A DNA stretch of 64,000 nt from NCBI GenBank assembly GCA_021527695.1, contig JAKFAO010000008.1, positions 1 through 64,000 of the forward strand, given 5' to 3'. Of this stretch, positions 9,625-20,069 are shown piece after piece. Every line of letters starts with the position of its first letter. Position 1 is the first letter of the stretch. A program made the position numbers and the translations under genes. This DNA comes from Naematelia aurantialba. Its lineage: Eukaryota > Basidiomycota > Tremellomycetes > Tremellales > Naemateliaceae. The notes beneath the pieces are model-generated. The model saw nothing but the letters and a program-made list of their open reading frames with translations, had not been told where the DNA came from and searched no databases.

Positions 9625-9941
9625 TACCCAATTTAAGCTTATGAAGCGTACTCTGCGTCAGGATCCGTCATCGGGTTAATCTTGCTCCGGGATATAACTG
9701 TCGTGACGGGGACTATGTGCAGGGGCTGGAAGCCTCAGGGCGAGACGGGAACTGTGGGTACTCGGGGAGTATACTCGAGCGAGAGAGAGAATGACAAGAG
9801 ATACATTTTCTCAAAAGGACATGAATAGAAAGTACAAGAGTATTTATACCAGATGGGAGTTCGGGGATTCGGCGTAAGCCAAACCGGTATCCGTCAATTG
9901 GAATTGGGCATCTTTCTTCTTGTCATGTACAACAGCTCGCC
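9625..9941. other. Intergenic, no feature seen
   Basis: 317 bp between the SDR and cyclase genes. Only a short GAGAGAGAGA run near 9780 and an A/T-rich stretch around 9840 (TATTTATACC) that could serve the downstream promoter. Confidence 0.4.
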
Positions 9942-11033
9942 ATGGTGTTATCCTTGCTAGACCTTGCTCGTCTGTGTACGCCGGAGGAGGCGCCAGATCA
10001 CCCCTGGTCCTCATGGCCGTCTATCCCTGCCCACCCGCTCGGCCGGCTTATCCTGGTCACTCCCGAAGTGACAGCAGCGGCAGCACAGACCATCACTACT
10101 GGCACACGCTTCGGCTTGGACTGGTCTATATCACCCAGCGGGGCTCGCCTAGGTGACCGCATGCCAGCAGAACATCATGTCGCCCGAGTAGACACTCTGC
10201 CAGCTACCAAGGCAGACGCACTCGCCGCAGGCAAGACATGGGCTCCTTATTTTGACGATTTTATTCATTTCAACACGCAGAGCTCGACGCAGTGGGACTA
10301 CTTCTTGCACTACTCGTACTCTAACAGCGGGCTCTTCTACGGCGGTTTGACGCCGGAGAAAATCATCGCTGGGGATACTGGCGACTTTGGCGTGTCTGGT
10401 GAGTGAGGCTATCTGATGCTGCTGAGATGAAGCTATCGCCAAAGCTGGAGGCGTCCAGACCCGCGGCTTCTTGATCGACGTGCCGTTGTACCTGGAAAAG
10501 AACGGGCTCCCACCTCTTGATCCCTTATCCAAGCCATCATCCACTAGTATTGATATTCCGTTTCTAAAAACAGCCCTATCCTTCTTCAAGATTGGGCCTC
10601 GCCCGGGGGACGTTTTCTTGCTGCGAACTGGCTACGAGGACTTGATATCTCAACACAACGCCCAGGTCGAGGAGGGAAAACCAGGAATACTCGCCTCCAA
10701 TATCTGGGCAGGGGTCAAGGCCGACGTTGATGTCATGCGTTGGATATGGACGACCGGTATTGTCGCTGTCGGTTCGGATAACCCAACTTTCGAGGAGTGG
10801 CGTGAGTACTTCACGGTGCGTCGCTGACGCTCACAGCTCATCCGTACGGTGAAATGTCTTTCCATCCCATACTCTTGTCAGGGCAAGGTATTATGATAGG
10901 GGAGATGCTGCGTCTGAACGAGGTTGCTGCAGAATGTGAAAGGCTGAACAGGTGGACGTTCTTCTTCAGCAGTAACCCGCTATATGTCGAGCATGGGGTC
11001 GCTAGTCCTACCAATGGAGCGGTGATTTTCTGA
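9942..11033 (+). CDS. Cyclase-family metal-dependent hydrolase (PF04199-like)
   Basis: 340-residue protein of the putative cyclase/kynurenine-formamidase-like superfamily. Exons 9942-10398, 10433-10801, 10837-11033 with introns of 34 and 35 nt. Fungal family features are visible: FGLDWSISP near residue 57, DDFIHFNTQSSTQWDYFLHY (about 103-122), YGGLTPEKI, the RGFLIDVP strand, RPGDVFLLRTGY, and the terminal GEMSFHPILLSGQGIMIGEM. In bacterial relatives a HxGTHxDxPxH motif binds metal; here the same place reads FNTQSSTQWD, as in the fungal branch, so the exact chemistry is unsettled. No signal peptide, so probably cytosolic. Fungal paralogues lie in varied catabolic clusters. Function is assigned to family level only. 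Confidence 0.8.
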
Positions 11034-11578
11034 GGAGGAATGTATGGACAAACCAACAGAGTACATATGTACACATGTTGCTCAGAAACCTAAATAGCAC
11101 GTCAAAGATATGTCAAATGGGGTTAACCAGCTTGCTGTGCACTGAAGCTCGCGTTTCATCAGGTGGAATAGGCCAAGGGACAGGCGAGGCTGAGTTTGCA
11201 GAGTTTATCGCACAAGGAGCTTGGCGACTGCCTCCCTCTTGACATTCTTCTGACATTCCCCTGATGTTGACTTTAACTATCATCACCGGTGGTTAGGACA
11301 TCCAAGCTGGTTTCACTGTTGATCATGTGTGACGAATGACGTGGGGTTCGGCACCAGCAAAAGCGGTTACGTGGTGCCTACCACACTCACTTGCGAGTCT
11401 GGTTTGCAGGTTGCGCTAGCCACAATTCTGCCTTCAGGACGAAACTCATTATCCTTTTATATTCAGAATACGTGTCCAGAGAAGCTGAGGGTATCATCTG
11501 GCGCTCTGGTCGCTTGAGCTACCGATCGAAGCCCAAGCGGGATCCACAACGGTAACCGAGATTGCGAACCTCATGGAT
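11034..11578. other. Convergent intergenic region, no feature seen
   Basis: 545 bp between two convergent genes. A 62-codon open frame at 11329-11517 lacks an ATG in good context, family motifs and introns and is not called. Confidence 0.4.
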
Positions 11579-12783
11579 TCATATTGAAACTAACTCGAGC
11601 AGGCGCACGGCGTCCTCGGCCGTCCCCCAGCAACTCTGCCAACCCGCACCCCCGTGTCCGTAGTTGTGTATCACTGCGGTAGTGCCTACATCCTCTCCGC
11701 GTTCGAGTCTCACGCCGTTCGTGCGAGAGGGTCGGAAGCCGACGAGATGATCAATCACCAGACCATGGAGAGGAGAATCAAGCGACAGCGAGCTGATGTT
11801 GAGGCTCCCGTCCAAGCTGCAAGCAAGGTGGTGTGCTGGTCTGAGCAAAGGACAGATCTCCAGCGCTCGACGAAGGATATCCTCTTTCGTCTCTTCACGC
11901 GGATAAGGGTACCAATCGCCTATCTCCCGAGTCCCCCCAAGTATGACCTCGCCATCTGGCCTGGGGATCACATAGGTTCGTTGACCCCCTTCATGGCCTT
12001 CCAAGTCACCCACCTGACGGGTCCAGCCTGACCTCACCCACGGTGCACGAATCTTCACGACCTGCCCGCGGGTCGGGTAGATTGATGTATCTTCCACGTC
12101 ACCGAGCGTAAGCGCGCCAATCCCCGTGCATACGACCACGGCCAAGGGTGGGACATTCCCTATCAATGCCTGTATCGGTGCGGTCGAAAGCGAACCAAGC
12201 GATTGGAGATGGTGTCGGTGGATGTGCACATGCGACTCGCCAAGACGCTTCAGTAGGCGATTCAGATATACAGCAGGAGTCATGGTAAGCGATGTGAATT
12301 CGATGGCATGATCCACGGGAGTCGACGTGATACTTGCCGGGTTGAGTACGGTGAACTGGAGGGAATTAGCTGAACCCTTGTATAGTTTCGCTTACATTTG
12401 GATGTTCTTCGTAGATCTTCAAGTGCTTGGTCGTTCCAACGTACAACTCGGTTTGCTTCAACACCATCAAACCTGATGCCTCGCCCAATGCCTTCCATTC
12501 ATCATACATTGTTCGGAAAGCTGCACATCAACTAGCATCGGGACTCTGACTCACTCGTCTTGTCCCAACGCCGCTGGCGTTCATCGTCATCGCTTGCAAA
12601 GCTAAGGTGATGGGCACCGGCGATGGTAGACGCATACTTGGCGTCTAACGGATCGTTGGGCAAGTGATCGGCGATGATATGTATGGGGTGATGTTCCTCA
12701 TGGAATAGAGGTGAATCGAGGAGACGCACAGCAGTTGTGAGACCAATGACACCAGCGCCGAGAATGACAATAGGAGCAGACAT
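11579..12783 (-). CDS. D-amino-acid oxidase
   Basis: FAD-dependent oxidase converting D-amino acids to 2-oxo acids, ammonia and hydrogen peroxide; 376 residues. Exons 12783-12555, 12520-12396, 12355-11579 (introns 34 and 40 nt). The FAD motif [17 protein letters not shown] starts at residue 5. Further DAO features are [17 protein letters not shown], the [15 protein letters not shown] strand, [11 protein letters not shown] (with the substrate Arg) and the [15 protein letters not shown] segment near the C-terminus. The protein ends LLELVSI, without the SKL/AKL peroxisomal signal normal in this family, unless an unrecognised last intron alters the tail. It is divergent from the Zn2Cys6 regulator next door with 494 bp between starts, making that regulator a candidate controller. 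Confidence 0.9.
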
Positions 12784-13277
12784 GTGTCGAGTTGGCCTGC
12801 GGGGCTAAAGCTGTCGAAGATGTGGGCACTTCAGGCTAGTCTGGACGGTATTTAAAGGCCGGGATGAGTAAGGGGTAGGGTATCCAGAAGCTGGCGATAA
12901 TATTGGAGGTTGGCAAAAGACCATCTGTGGGTTGGCAAAGTTGGGAGACCTGAGGGAAGTGAGGATGTTGGCGATCCCGATGTTTCTCGGGATCCGATCC
13001 GATGAGCGGAGGATTGGCATAAACACTCGCCATGTCGCCGTCTTCGGCTGGTCAGCACACGTCTTCAAAGTCGTCGCCATGTCAAGTCAACCCCCGAACA
13101 TAACCCTTGTGCAGCCAGAGAGAGGCTGCATGGGAAGCATGGCTATCCCAGAACTCCCCCAACTAGACCTCTGGTGACGTGGCATTCGCTTGCTCCCCGC
13201 CCCAGGAAGTATGCCCGCGTGTGAGCATAGATCCGACAAGAGAACGCTACATTGTGTTCGAAATATGCATACGCACC
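12784..13277. promoter_or_regulatory. Divergent promoter region between DAO and a Zn2Cys6 regulator
   Basis: 494 bp separating the two starts. Several short open frames appear on both strands without support. A GATCCCGATG..CGGGATCCGATC inverted arrangement lies near 12975-13005 (GATCCCG / CGGGATC, perfect 7-bp arms), a possible binding site. Confidence 0.4.
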
Positions 13278-15631
13278 ATGCAGCGAACCCGAGCGAGCAA
13301 GCCTCTGTCATGTGGGTTGTCCCATGGATGTGTCGCATGTACTACTGACACACGCAGGCGCTGAATGTAGACGTCTCAAGGTCAAATGCGACCTGACATT
13401 TCCCTGCGGTAACTGTGTGAAGCGAGGGCTAGCAAGGTGAGGTTTTATCTGATGATGTTTATTGTACTCATCACTCCCGTGGCAGCATTTGCCCAGATGG
13501 TGAACTAGTAAACGGGACGCGAGGGCAACGGGTGCTTGCCGGAACAGAGGTAAGCGATGACCCCTCCATCTCGTCCCTTTGTTGACGAGCCATACAGGAC
13601 TTACACAAGCGAATCGATGCTTTAGAAACAGCCTTGAAGCAAGCTACCTCGTCCCTTCATTCTTTACTTGCCGATACCCACGGTGTACAGTCTTCTGCCA
13701 ACCTGCGGACGACTTCGACTAGTCCCAGCTCGCCCTCTTTGCCTGATGCGAGAACTTCTGCTGGACAGACTGCAACGCATAGACTATCGAGTTATGGACA
13801 TCTCATTTTAGATCTAGAAGACGACCCAGGAGTGACTCGATACTACGGCGCGGCTAGTTCTGTATATCTGACCGTATGGTGACCCCTCTTCTCGTCCTTG
13901 CTGAGGCTGACGATAGGACAAAGCGAGTCTCTTCTAGAAGAGCTGATGACACTTCATCATCATCCCGGCCTCCTGCCCTATTCGACATTCCCACACCAGT
14001 GTCGTTTACGAACCTCAATGGTCCAACTGCCAGCATAGGTGAAATTATGGTGCAATATTTGCCCCTGGAGTCAGTTGGACAAGAATTGGCGGATGTTTAT
14101 TTTCAAGTGGGTTATCATCGTCCGAACAGCTCGCTGATCACGAGAGCAGACTTTTGGCTGGTTTACCAACATTGTCCCACAAACAACCTGGGATGAGAAA
14201 TACTTCCAACATGTCTACCGCGATGCTTTTCCACCCAAGCCTCAACGATTGGCCGTTCTCTTTCTAGTGTTCGCACTGGCGGCCCTCATGGACTTTTCGC
14301 GACCGCAGAGCGACGAGACAGCGCACAAATATGTTCAAGCAGCAAGGCTCAGTCTAGCACACGACTTTTTGCCGTCGGTCACAATAGTCCAAATTGTTTT
14401 CCTCTATGCCACGGTTCTCATGAACGGCCGTAATAACGCAGCATCGGGCGAGATAGGGTGGCCGTTCCTACGAGCGGGGATGGCCATAGCCGAGTCCATC
14501 GGGCTACACAGAGACGCCAGTCAATGGGATCTCGACGAGCGGGATGCCACCGAGAGAAGGATCGTGTTCTGGGAGATCCACGGCTATGATGTGTTGCAAA
14601 GTATTGCTCTCGGGCGTGGCCAGTGTATCGCGGATTGCTCAATCGACTGCGCTCTCCCCGACGATGGCGACGAAACGGTCTACTACTGCAAGACCTATAT
14701 GCTCACACGTATTTGGTCTCGCATCAATGAGCGCCAAATCCGTGTCCAGCCATCCACCTACGCTGAAGTGTACGACATCGACCAGGCCATCAACGAGTTT
14801 GAACGATCTTTGCCAGGTCACCTCTCAGGGTCGATGCCCCCTTCTCTACTTGACCTGACCGACCCGGTTCGCCGAAGACTTGCGTTTCGCCGGAATATGA
14901 TTTCAATCTATGTTGTGGAGGCACGCATGGCTTTACATAGAGGATGGTTTGTCCAGGCCCTCAAGGAATATCCCCATGAACCCCTACAGAGCCCCCAGGC
15001 GCAATCCGTCTTGTCCTGCCTTGAGTCCTGTCGAACGCTCATTGTGCTGGTGCGCAATATGCTGGCGATACACGACCAGTACATCCTTCGACGTTGGCAC
15101 TTCTTTTTCCACCTCTTCACAGCGTGTGCCTGCCTTGCTGCCTGTGGTATCCGCGCTCCATCCTCGTCGCTAGCGAAGGCAGTCGTGGCCGAGCTGGAAC
15201 ATGGAATTGATCTGTTCCGGACAGCACAGCGCGACGAAACGGTATGATGATGTATCGCGCTCTCGTTGTTCCTTGCTGACCGACGGGCAGGTGCAGTTGG
15301 AGCGCTTGCGAGATCAAGCTGTCGAGGCGGTTCACGCAGGCAACACGGGAGCTCCTGCCACCCAAATGGAAGATCTCGATCTACTGAGCGCTCGAAAGAC
15401 GTTACGACGATCAGAATCCGGTGCTACTCGCACTGAACTCTCGCAATCGGTCGTTCCGGCACCTGACAACGTCTATCAATATCAGTCGAATGGTCCCTTA
15501 GGCTTTGATAGCGCAATCTCGCTGCCAGTATCTGGAGGGTTTGACATGAACGCGGTGAGTAACTTGGTTGCGGTGATTTGTTCGGAACTGATCGTCTGGA
15601 TCAGTTTCTGGAGGAGATGGGGCTTGTATAG
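13278..15631 (+). CDS. Zn2Cys6 transcription factor with fungal-specific TF domain
   Basis: Nuclear regulator of about 672 residues. Exons 13278-13311, 13358-13436, 13486-13549, 13598-13873, 13924-14106, 14150-15241, 15291-15554, 15605-15631. The binuclear zinc cluster is assembled across three exons: Cys 12, 15, 22, 28, 31 and 40 with spacing C-X2-C-X6-C-X5-C-X2-C-X8-C. A short coiled-coil linker (DLHKRIDALETALKQ) follows. The middle homology region contains ELADVYFQTFGWFTN, joined over an intron, and the typical AESIGLHRDASQWD and RRIVFWEIHGYD segments. The last 9 codons are on a separate exon. The junction near 13874-13923 is uncertain: 13874-13905 would also keep frame. The target genes are unknown; its position suggests control of the DAO gene or the cluster. 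Confidence 0.88.
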
Positions 15632-15734
15632 TCATGGGATGCAGCACCCACAGGTTATACTTTGTTCTGCCTTGCAAGTCTATACTCCGTGCAAGGTCGC
15701 TCTCGCCGGATCGGATTAGCTGGTGCTGGATATA

Positions 15735-15764
15735 CTCGTCGTGCGCAAAAGTCTGAATGTGGCA
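15735..15764 (+). repeat. Left terminal inverted repeat of the Tc1 element
   Basis: 30 bp, an exact reverse complement of 17019-17048; preceded by the TA duplication. Confidence 0.97.
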
Positions 15765-15854
15765 GTCGCCGAGTAGATTCTTCTTCAACTGTTTCAGGCA
15801 TTGATGGTGTACAAACATGTATATCTCCATCAGTTTTGCATGTATCGCCTCCAA

Positions 15855-16889
15855 ATGACAGAGTTAGGTAGTGATACACGCAACCAGATATTGGGTCTGC
15901 ATAAATCGGGCACATCCCATAGCCAGATCGCCAAAATACTCGAAATTCCTTCAGGCTCTGTATCCACCACCCTGCGCCGCTATAACTCAACTGGCTCGGT
16001 TGAATCACGACCCAGGAGCGGCAGACCACTGGCGCTCACTAGCCACGATACTAGGCGAGTCCTGGACGACATCACCAACCATCCTCGGCAGACATGGAAG
16101 GAGCTAGGCGCCAAACATGGAGTTAGTGGCAGTACTGCTGCCAGAGTCGCCCATTCCAAGGGGTATAACAAGAGAGTGGCTCGCCATAAGCCCTTCTTGA
16201 CTCCAGAGCAGATGGAGAAGCGTCTTATCTGGGCTGGGGAGGCAGAGAACAGGCAGTGGGAGGCGGTGATCTTCACAGATGAGGTGCATTTTGAGATGGG
16301 TCAGAAGAAGGGTACCACCTGGACAATCCGACGCCCTGGCGAAGCATTCCAGCTCAAACACCTCGTCCCAACCTTCAGGCAGCAGCGCAAGACCCTCATG
16401 GTGTGGGGTGCAGTGGCTCATGGCCACAAGTGGCCCCTACAGCGACTACTTCCCTTCCAAGCACCAGGGGAGGAATCTTCCAAAACTCTTGGTCAATATT
16501 CCTACATCAATCATGTCCTTGAGGAGCATCTGGCTGGCTATTGCTCGGAGATGAGGAGGGAGGGGATGCTAGGCGTCACTGTGGTGGAAGATGGAGCACC
16601 AAGTCATACTGCTCGACTCACAAGAGATGCCAAAGAAGAACTACACATCTTTCCAATTTTCCATCCTCCCAACTCTCCAGATCTCAACGCCATCGAACCG
16701 CTTTGGGGTGTCCTCAAACAGCGTGTGCGGAAGCTCAGGCCTATGGCCTCGACTCTTGACATGCTTTGGGAGCAAGTTCAGAAGGTGTGGAATGAGCTAG
16801 AGCAAGATATCATTGACAGGCAGGTGAAGAAGATGGATGCCAGGAGGCGAGCGGTTTTAAAGGCAAAGGGTGGGCATACATGCTTCTAA
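15855..16889 (+). CDS. Tc1/mariner-family DDE transposase
   Basis: 344-residue transposase, single exon, unlike its neighbours. The N-terminal part is a paired-type helix-turn-helix DNA-binding region (residues about 1-110) with a GRP-like hinge RPRSGRPLAL at 53-62. The catalytic triad is Asp 142 (FTDEVHF), Asp 246 (VEDGAPSHTA) and Glu 281 (NAIEPLWGVLK), with 34 residues between the last two, the DD34E spacing of Tc1 elements. I chose the ATG at 15855 (MTELGSD) because it gives the usual family length; upstream in-frame ATGs at 15804 and 15840 would add up to 17 residues. No stop or frameshift is seen, so the protein may be active. Confidence 0.95.
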   Translation: MTELGSDTRNQILGLHKSGTSHSQIAKILEIPSGSVSTTLRRYNSTGSVESRPRSGRPLALTSHDTRRVLDDITNHPRQTWKELGAKHGVSGSTAARVAHSKGYNKRVARHKPFLTPEQMEKRLIWAGEAENRQWEAVIFTDEVHFEMGQKKGTTWTIRRPGEAFQLKHLVPTFRQQRKTLMVWGAVAHGHKWPLQRLLPFQAPGEESSKTLGQYSYINHVLEEHLAGYCSEMRREGMLGVTVVEDGAPSHTARLTRDAKEELHIFPIFHPPNSPDLNAIEPLWGVLKQRVRKLRPMASTLDMLWEQVQKVWNELEQDIIDRQVKKMDARRRAVLKAKGGHTCF

Positions 16890-17018
16890 AACCCATAGAC
16901 CGTATGTATACATCCTACTGTACATCCCCTACAAGTATCCGAGGTCTCACTTCAATTATGCATGCAGAGCATGTCTTTAAAGACAGAATATTAGCTGAAA
17001 GAGACATGCTCGGTGAGG

Positions 17019-17048
17019 TGCCACATTCAGACTTTTGCGCACGACGAG
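17019..17048 (-). repeat. Right terminal inverted repeat of the Tc1 element
   Basis: 30 bp, an exact inverted copy of 15735-15764; followed by TA at 17049-17050. Confidence 0.97.
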
Positions 17049-17430
17049 TACATGGCCATGAGAGTCATCTACATCAATAAACCCATGTCCTCGTCCTAGA
17101 TACGGAATACGGCGTTAAGGTTTTGCAGGATTTACGACGTCACGTCAGGCCGTGTGTTGTACAACCATTATATGTGATGCATCTTCACGAAATCAATAAA
17201 CATCTAAAGATGTCACGACTCATAGCGTGTGGTGAAAGTCGCTGCACAGGCAGGTCACGGAGGCTCCTCGCACCAATGTCTCTCGTATCAACGCTCGGGT
17301 CAGATATCACAGCAGCCTGTAGTCGATGGCATCACATGGCTGAATCCCTCTCCCAATCCGCTGACAAATGTCTATCAAAACTAAACACTCGATTGTCCCT
17401 GCGTCGCGCACCCACTCCGTCATACTCCGC
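17049..17430. other. Intergenic, no feature seen
   Basis: 382 bp of 3' flank of the UNC93-like gene after the transposon. No ORF with support. Confidence 0.4.
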
Positions 17431-19550
17431 TCAGTGGAAATGAGTCGCAGGAGCTGGATTGTTGAGGGGAACAACCGCAATTCCCACGTCGCTTCCCTTC
17501 TCCTCTGCGCGTCCCAAAATTTCCGCCTCTTGCCTTAGCTTGTCTTGCTCTTCCGCTTCCATGAGAACGTCGGCAGGGATGCGATCGGGTGTCCGGTTTA
17601 CCAGGATCAGGGTGGGAATGAATGCGACTCCCATGAGAGCAAATGTGACAGCACTGTGGATGGGTTCTCTTCAGCGACGCCAACGTCCCTCGCACTGGAT
17701 TGGTCTGAAAACTCACAATCCAATGAGGGGGTTGGCCTTTGTCTGCGTGTTCATACCGTAAGCCACTGCTTGACCGATAGCCTCAAGTGCTCTGTGCCAT
17801 ATCAGCTAATGTCGACATGTGAATGCCGCCTACTCGCCTAAAAGTTGCACCGTGACGGATGTTGGCTTATGGAGGATCAGCGGATCATCATACCCCCTGG
17901 TCGAATCAACTTACATTGGGCATCACTCGCAAACGACGACAAGAGCCAGAACCCGTACGATTGGGAGAGTGGGCCGGTGGTCTGCACGAAGAAGTATGGG
18001 AGGAAGCTTTCAGCCCATCGCGAGTCGTCCCAGTCGATTTTCCCTGGTGCTTTGGCATTGAAACGAATCTGCATGACGATGGACCAGATGTACACCCCTA
18101 GATTGAGGGCGACAACAGTGAAGAAACCTAATTGGGCTCGTCGACGCTGACTGAGCCCCTTGATATCAAGGATGAACCCCAGCCCAAAGCACCCGACGCT
18201 GCACGTATTCAGTCGCGAGCGTCTATCCACGCGTCGTTGACACTCACATGCAGAAGAACGGCGAGATCAGGGAAGAAAGTGCCCGGGCCCGGACCGAAAA
18301 GTAAGTGGCCAGGTATGTAGACCAGGTACCACTGTATCAGTCTCAGCGGATGTCTTGCTATCTGGGGCGAAGGAATGTTACCAACCTGTAAAAGAACGAC
18401 CAGATTCCCCAGACGAAAAACAACAGTATGAGCTTGGAGGTCAAGGTCACTTTGATTTGCTTCAACTCTTGAAGTGTTGACACTCGTGGCGAGACACGAA
18501 TACGTGTACCGTCGGATCGGACAACGTGCTTGAGATCGGTGATGAGGAATGCAAAGGGGAGACTGCACGTATGAGCCCCGGCAGGACTTGGCACGGTGAA
18601 CCACACTCACGCCATGCACTCGATGATCAAAAATGCAATATAGGTATCGGGAGTGATACCGCCTGAGGCGCCTTTGTTGTGGTTCTTGGCGATACTACGA
18701 CCATCAGCATTCCCCGCCTCTGTAAGGCTCCTATATAGCTCACTTGATCGCTCCTCCGACCAGCTGACCAAGGTTACGAGCGACAATCCACAAGGCAAGA
18801 TACTTGCCTCGAGCCCCCGCAGGAGCAATGGACATCATGCTTCCGGCTTCTGCAATGCTGCACATCATTAGCACGCGGACACACCATGAGCACATAGGAT
18901 ACCCACTACCAGAAGCCACTTCCAGTCCCCGTGAACAAGGCTCCGACGATTAGGTACCATTGAGTCCCGAATTTACTGTTGCAGTAATACGATGAACCCC
19001 GGATCGGAAACGACATGGCACCAATGACCAAACACCACTTGGTACCAATCTTATTCACGATCGTTCCCCCTAAGAGACAGACTGCGAGACTGGGTCAGAT
19101 CCTCCCAGACAACTCGAAAGAATACTTACCAACTGCTACCATGGTATAATTAATCGCGGTCCTGAAAGAGTCAGTCCACGCTATTAGGTGGGGAACACCT
19201 TACGCGATATTTGATGTCGAAGCTGTCGCGAGACCGCCACCACCAAGGCCTGAGGGAAGTCAGTGGCGAGCCCGATGAGCTGATGAAATCAAGGCCAAAA
19301 TCTCACCGGAGATGGCATCCGCCATGGCGGGACCGCAGAACGATTGCGTGGCGAGCAGCAGCATCTGCGTCAAACTATGTTGACGGATACGCACCCATCG
19401 AGGGGTCTGTGCGCGGTATGCCTCGGCGTCAAACTGCTCCAACGCGTCTCTGGCATTGGGCTTGACAGTCGGCAACGACCCTTTGGTTTCGAGGGCATCA
19501 TCGTTGCCACCGGCGTGGGTGTTGGGCGGGGCTGCATCGAGGACCGACAT
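17431..19550 (-). CDS. UNC93-like MFS membrane protein (DUF895 type)
   Basis: Polytopic membrane protein of 527 residues in the UNC93-like MFS branch. Twelve exons: 19550-19307, 19249-19204, 19161-19130, 19081-18910, 18857-18744, 18694-18611, 18562-18382, 18331-18231, 18198-17915, 17865-17838, 17791-17717, 17653-17431. Family pattern: SLTQMLLLATQSFCGPAM in helix 1, ISGLGGGGLATA, then SIAPAGARGKYLALW and the long loop before FFVWGIWSFFYR. The 28-nt exon 10 ends in a GC donor (AG|GCGAGT), giving the sequence SNIRHGATFRALEAIGQ that the family requires. The intron at 18199-18230 (32 nt, GTGGAT donor) is the weakest junction; the more usual GTGAGT nearby does not keep frame. Substrate unknown. It is divergent from the flavin oxidase gene. 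Confidence 0.85.
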
Positions 19551-20069
19551 TGTCAACTGAGTGTGTGCGGATTGTCGTGTGCTCAAATGGCAAGTAGGAG
19601 CGAACACTGAGGAGCTTGCTGGTTATGTAGATGGTCCTTATCGTGGACACAGTTACGAGTCCGAAAATTGACGGAGACTGCCCGACAAAAATCGGACAGC
19701 CGGGAGATACGACGCAGCACGTCCCAAGCAAAAACGCCAAGCAAACAGCAAGACCAAACAAGTAGGGTCAAGGCAGAGCAATTCCTAGATGCCAATTAGT
19801 CGTGGTCAACCATTAGGATACTGAATCAAATGACAAAGTTTATCGTACAGTACATAGAGAGTGATTGATCCAGACTGAAGTGTAAAGTATCGGGACCGTC
19901 GACGAATCAGAGGAAAGACCGGTGACACGGAGGGGTCAACCCGGACGTCGGGGGATGTCTCCGCCAACACGGACGATCCCCTTGATCTGCGTTCTGATGC
20001 CACCCCACTTTATGCATCTGGCCATTTCTACCCAGCCCGTCACAGTCTTCTCGGACCAAGGTCAATACC
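19551..20069. promoter_or_regulatory. Divergent promoter region between UNC93-like and FAOX-like genes
   Basis: 519 bp between starts. No distinct motif beyond A/T-rich stretches around 19830-19870; no gene seen. Confidence 0.35.

Larger units (their letters stand above)
15735..17048 (+). mobile_element. Tc1-type DNA transposon, apparently intact
   Basis: 1314-bp element with perfect 30-bp terminal inverted repeats at 15735-15764 and 17019-17048 (outer end CTCGTCGTGCGC) and TA target duplications at 15733-15734 and 17049-17050. It holds one uninterrupted transposase gene with all three catalytic acids. It lies in the convergent intergenic space between the Zn2Cys6 regulator and the UNC93-like gene, 103 bp after the former's stop. 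Identical inverted ends and an open frame point to a recent insertion. Confidence 0.95.

Noticed and set aside
11329..11517. 62-codon plus-strand open frame
   Set aside because: Short, no motif, in a convergent intergenic region.
9942..15631. Possible secondary-metabolite gene cluster
   Set aside because: Oxidase, cyclase-family protein, regulator and transporters are present, but no backbone enzyme (polyketide synthase, NRPS, terpene synthase or dimethylallyl transferase) is visible in the window.
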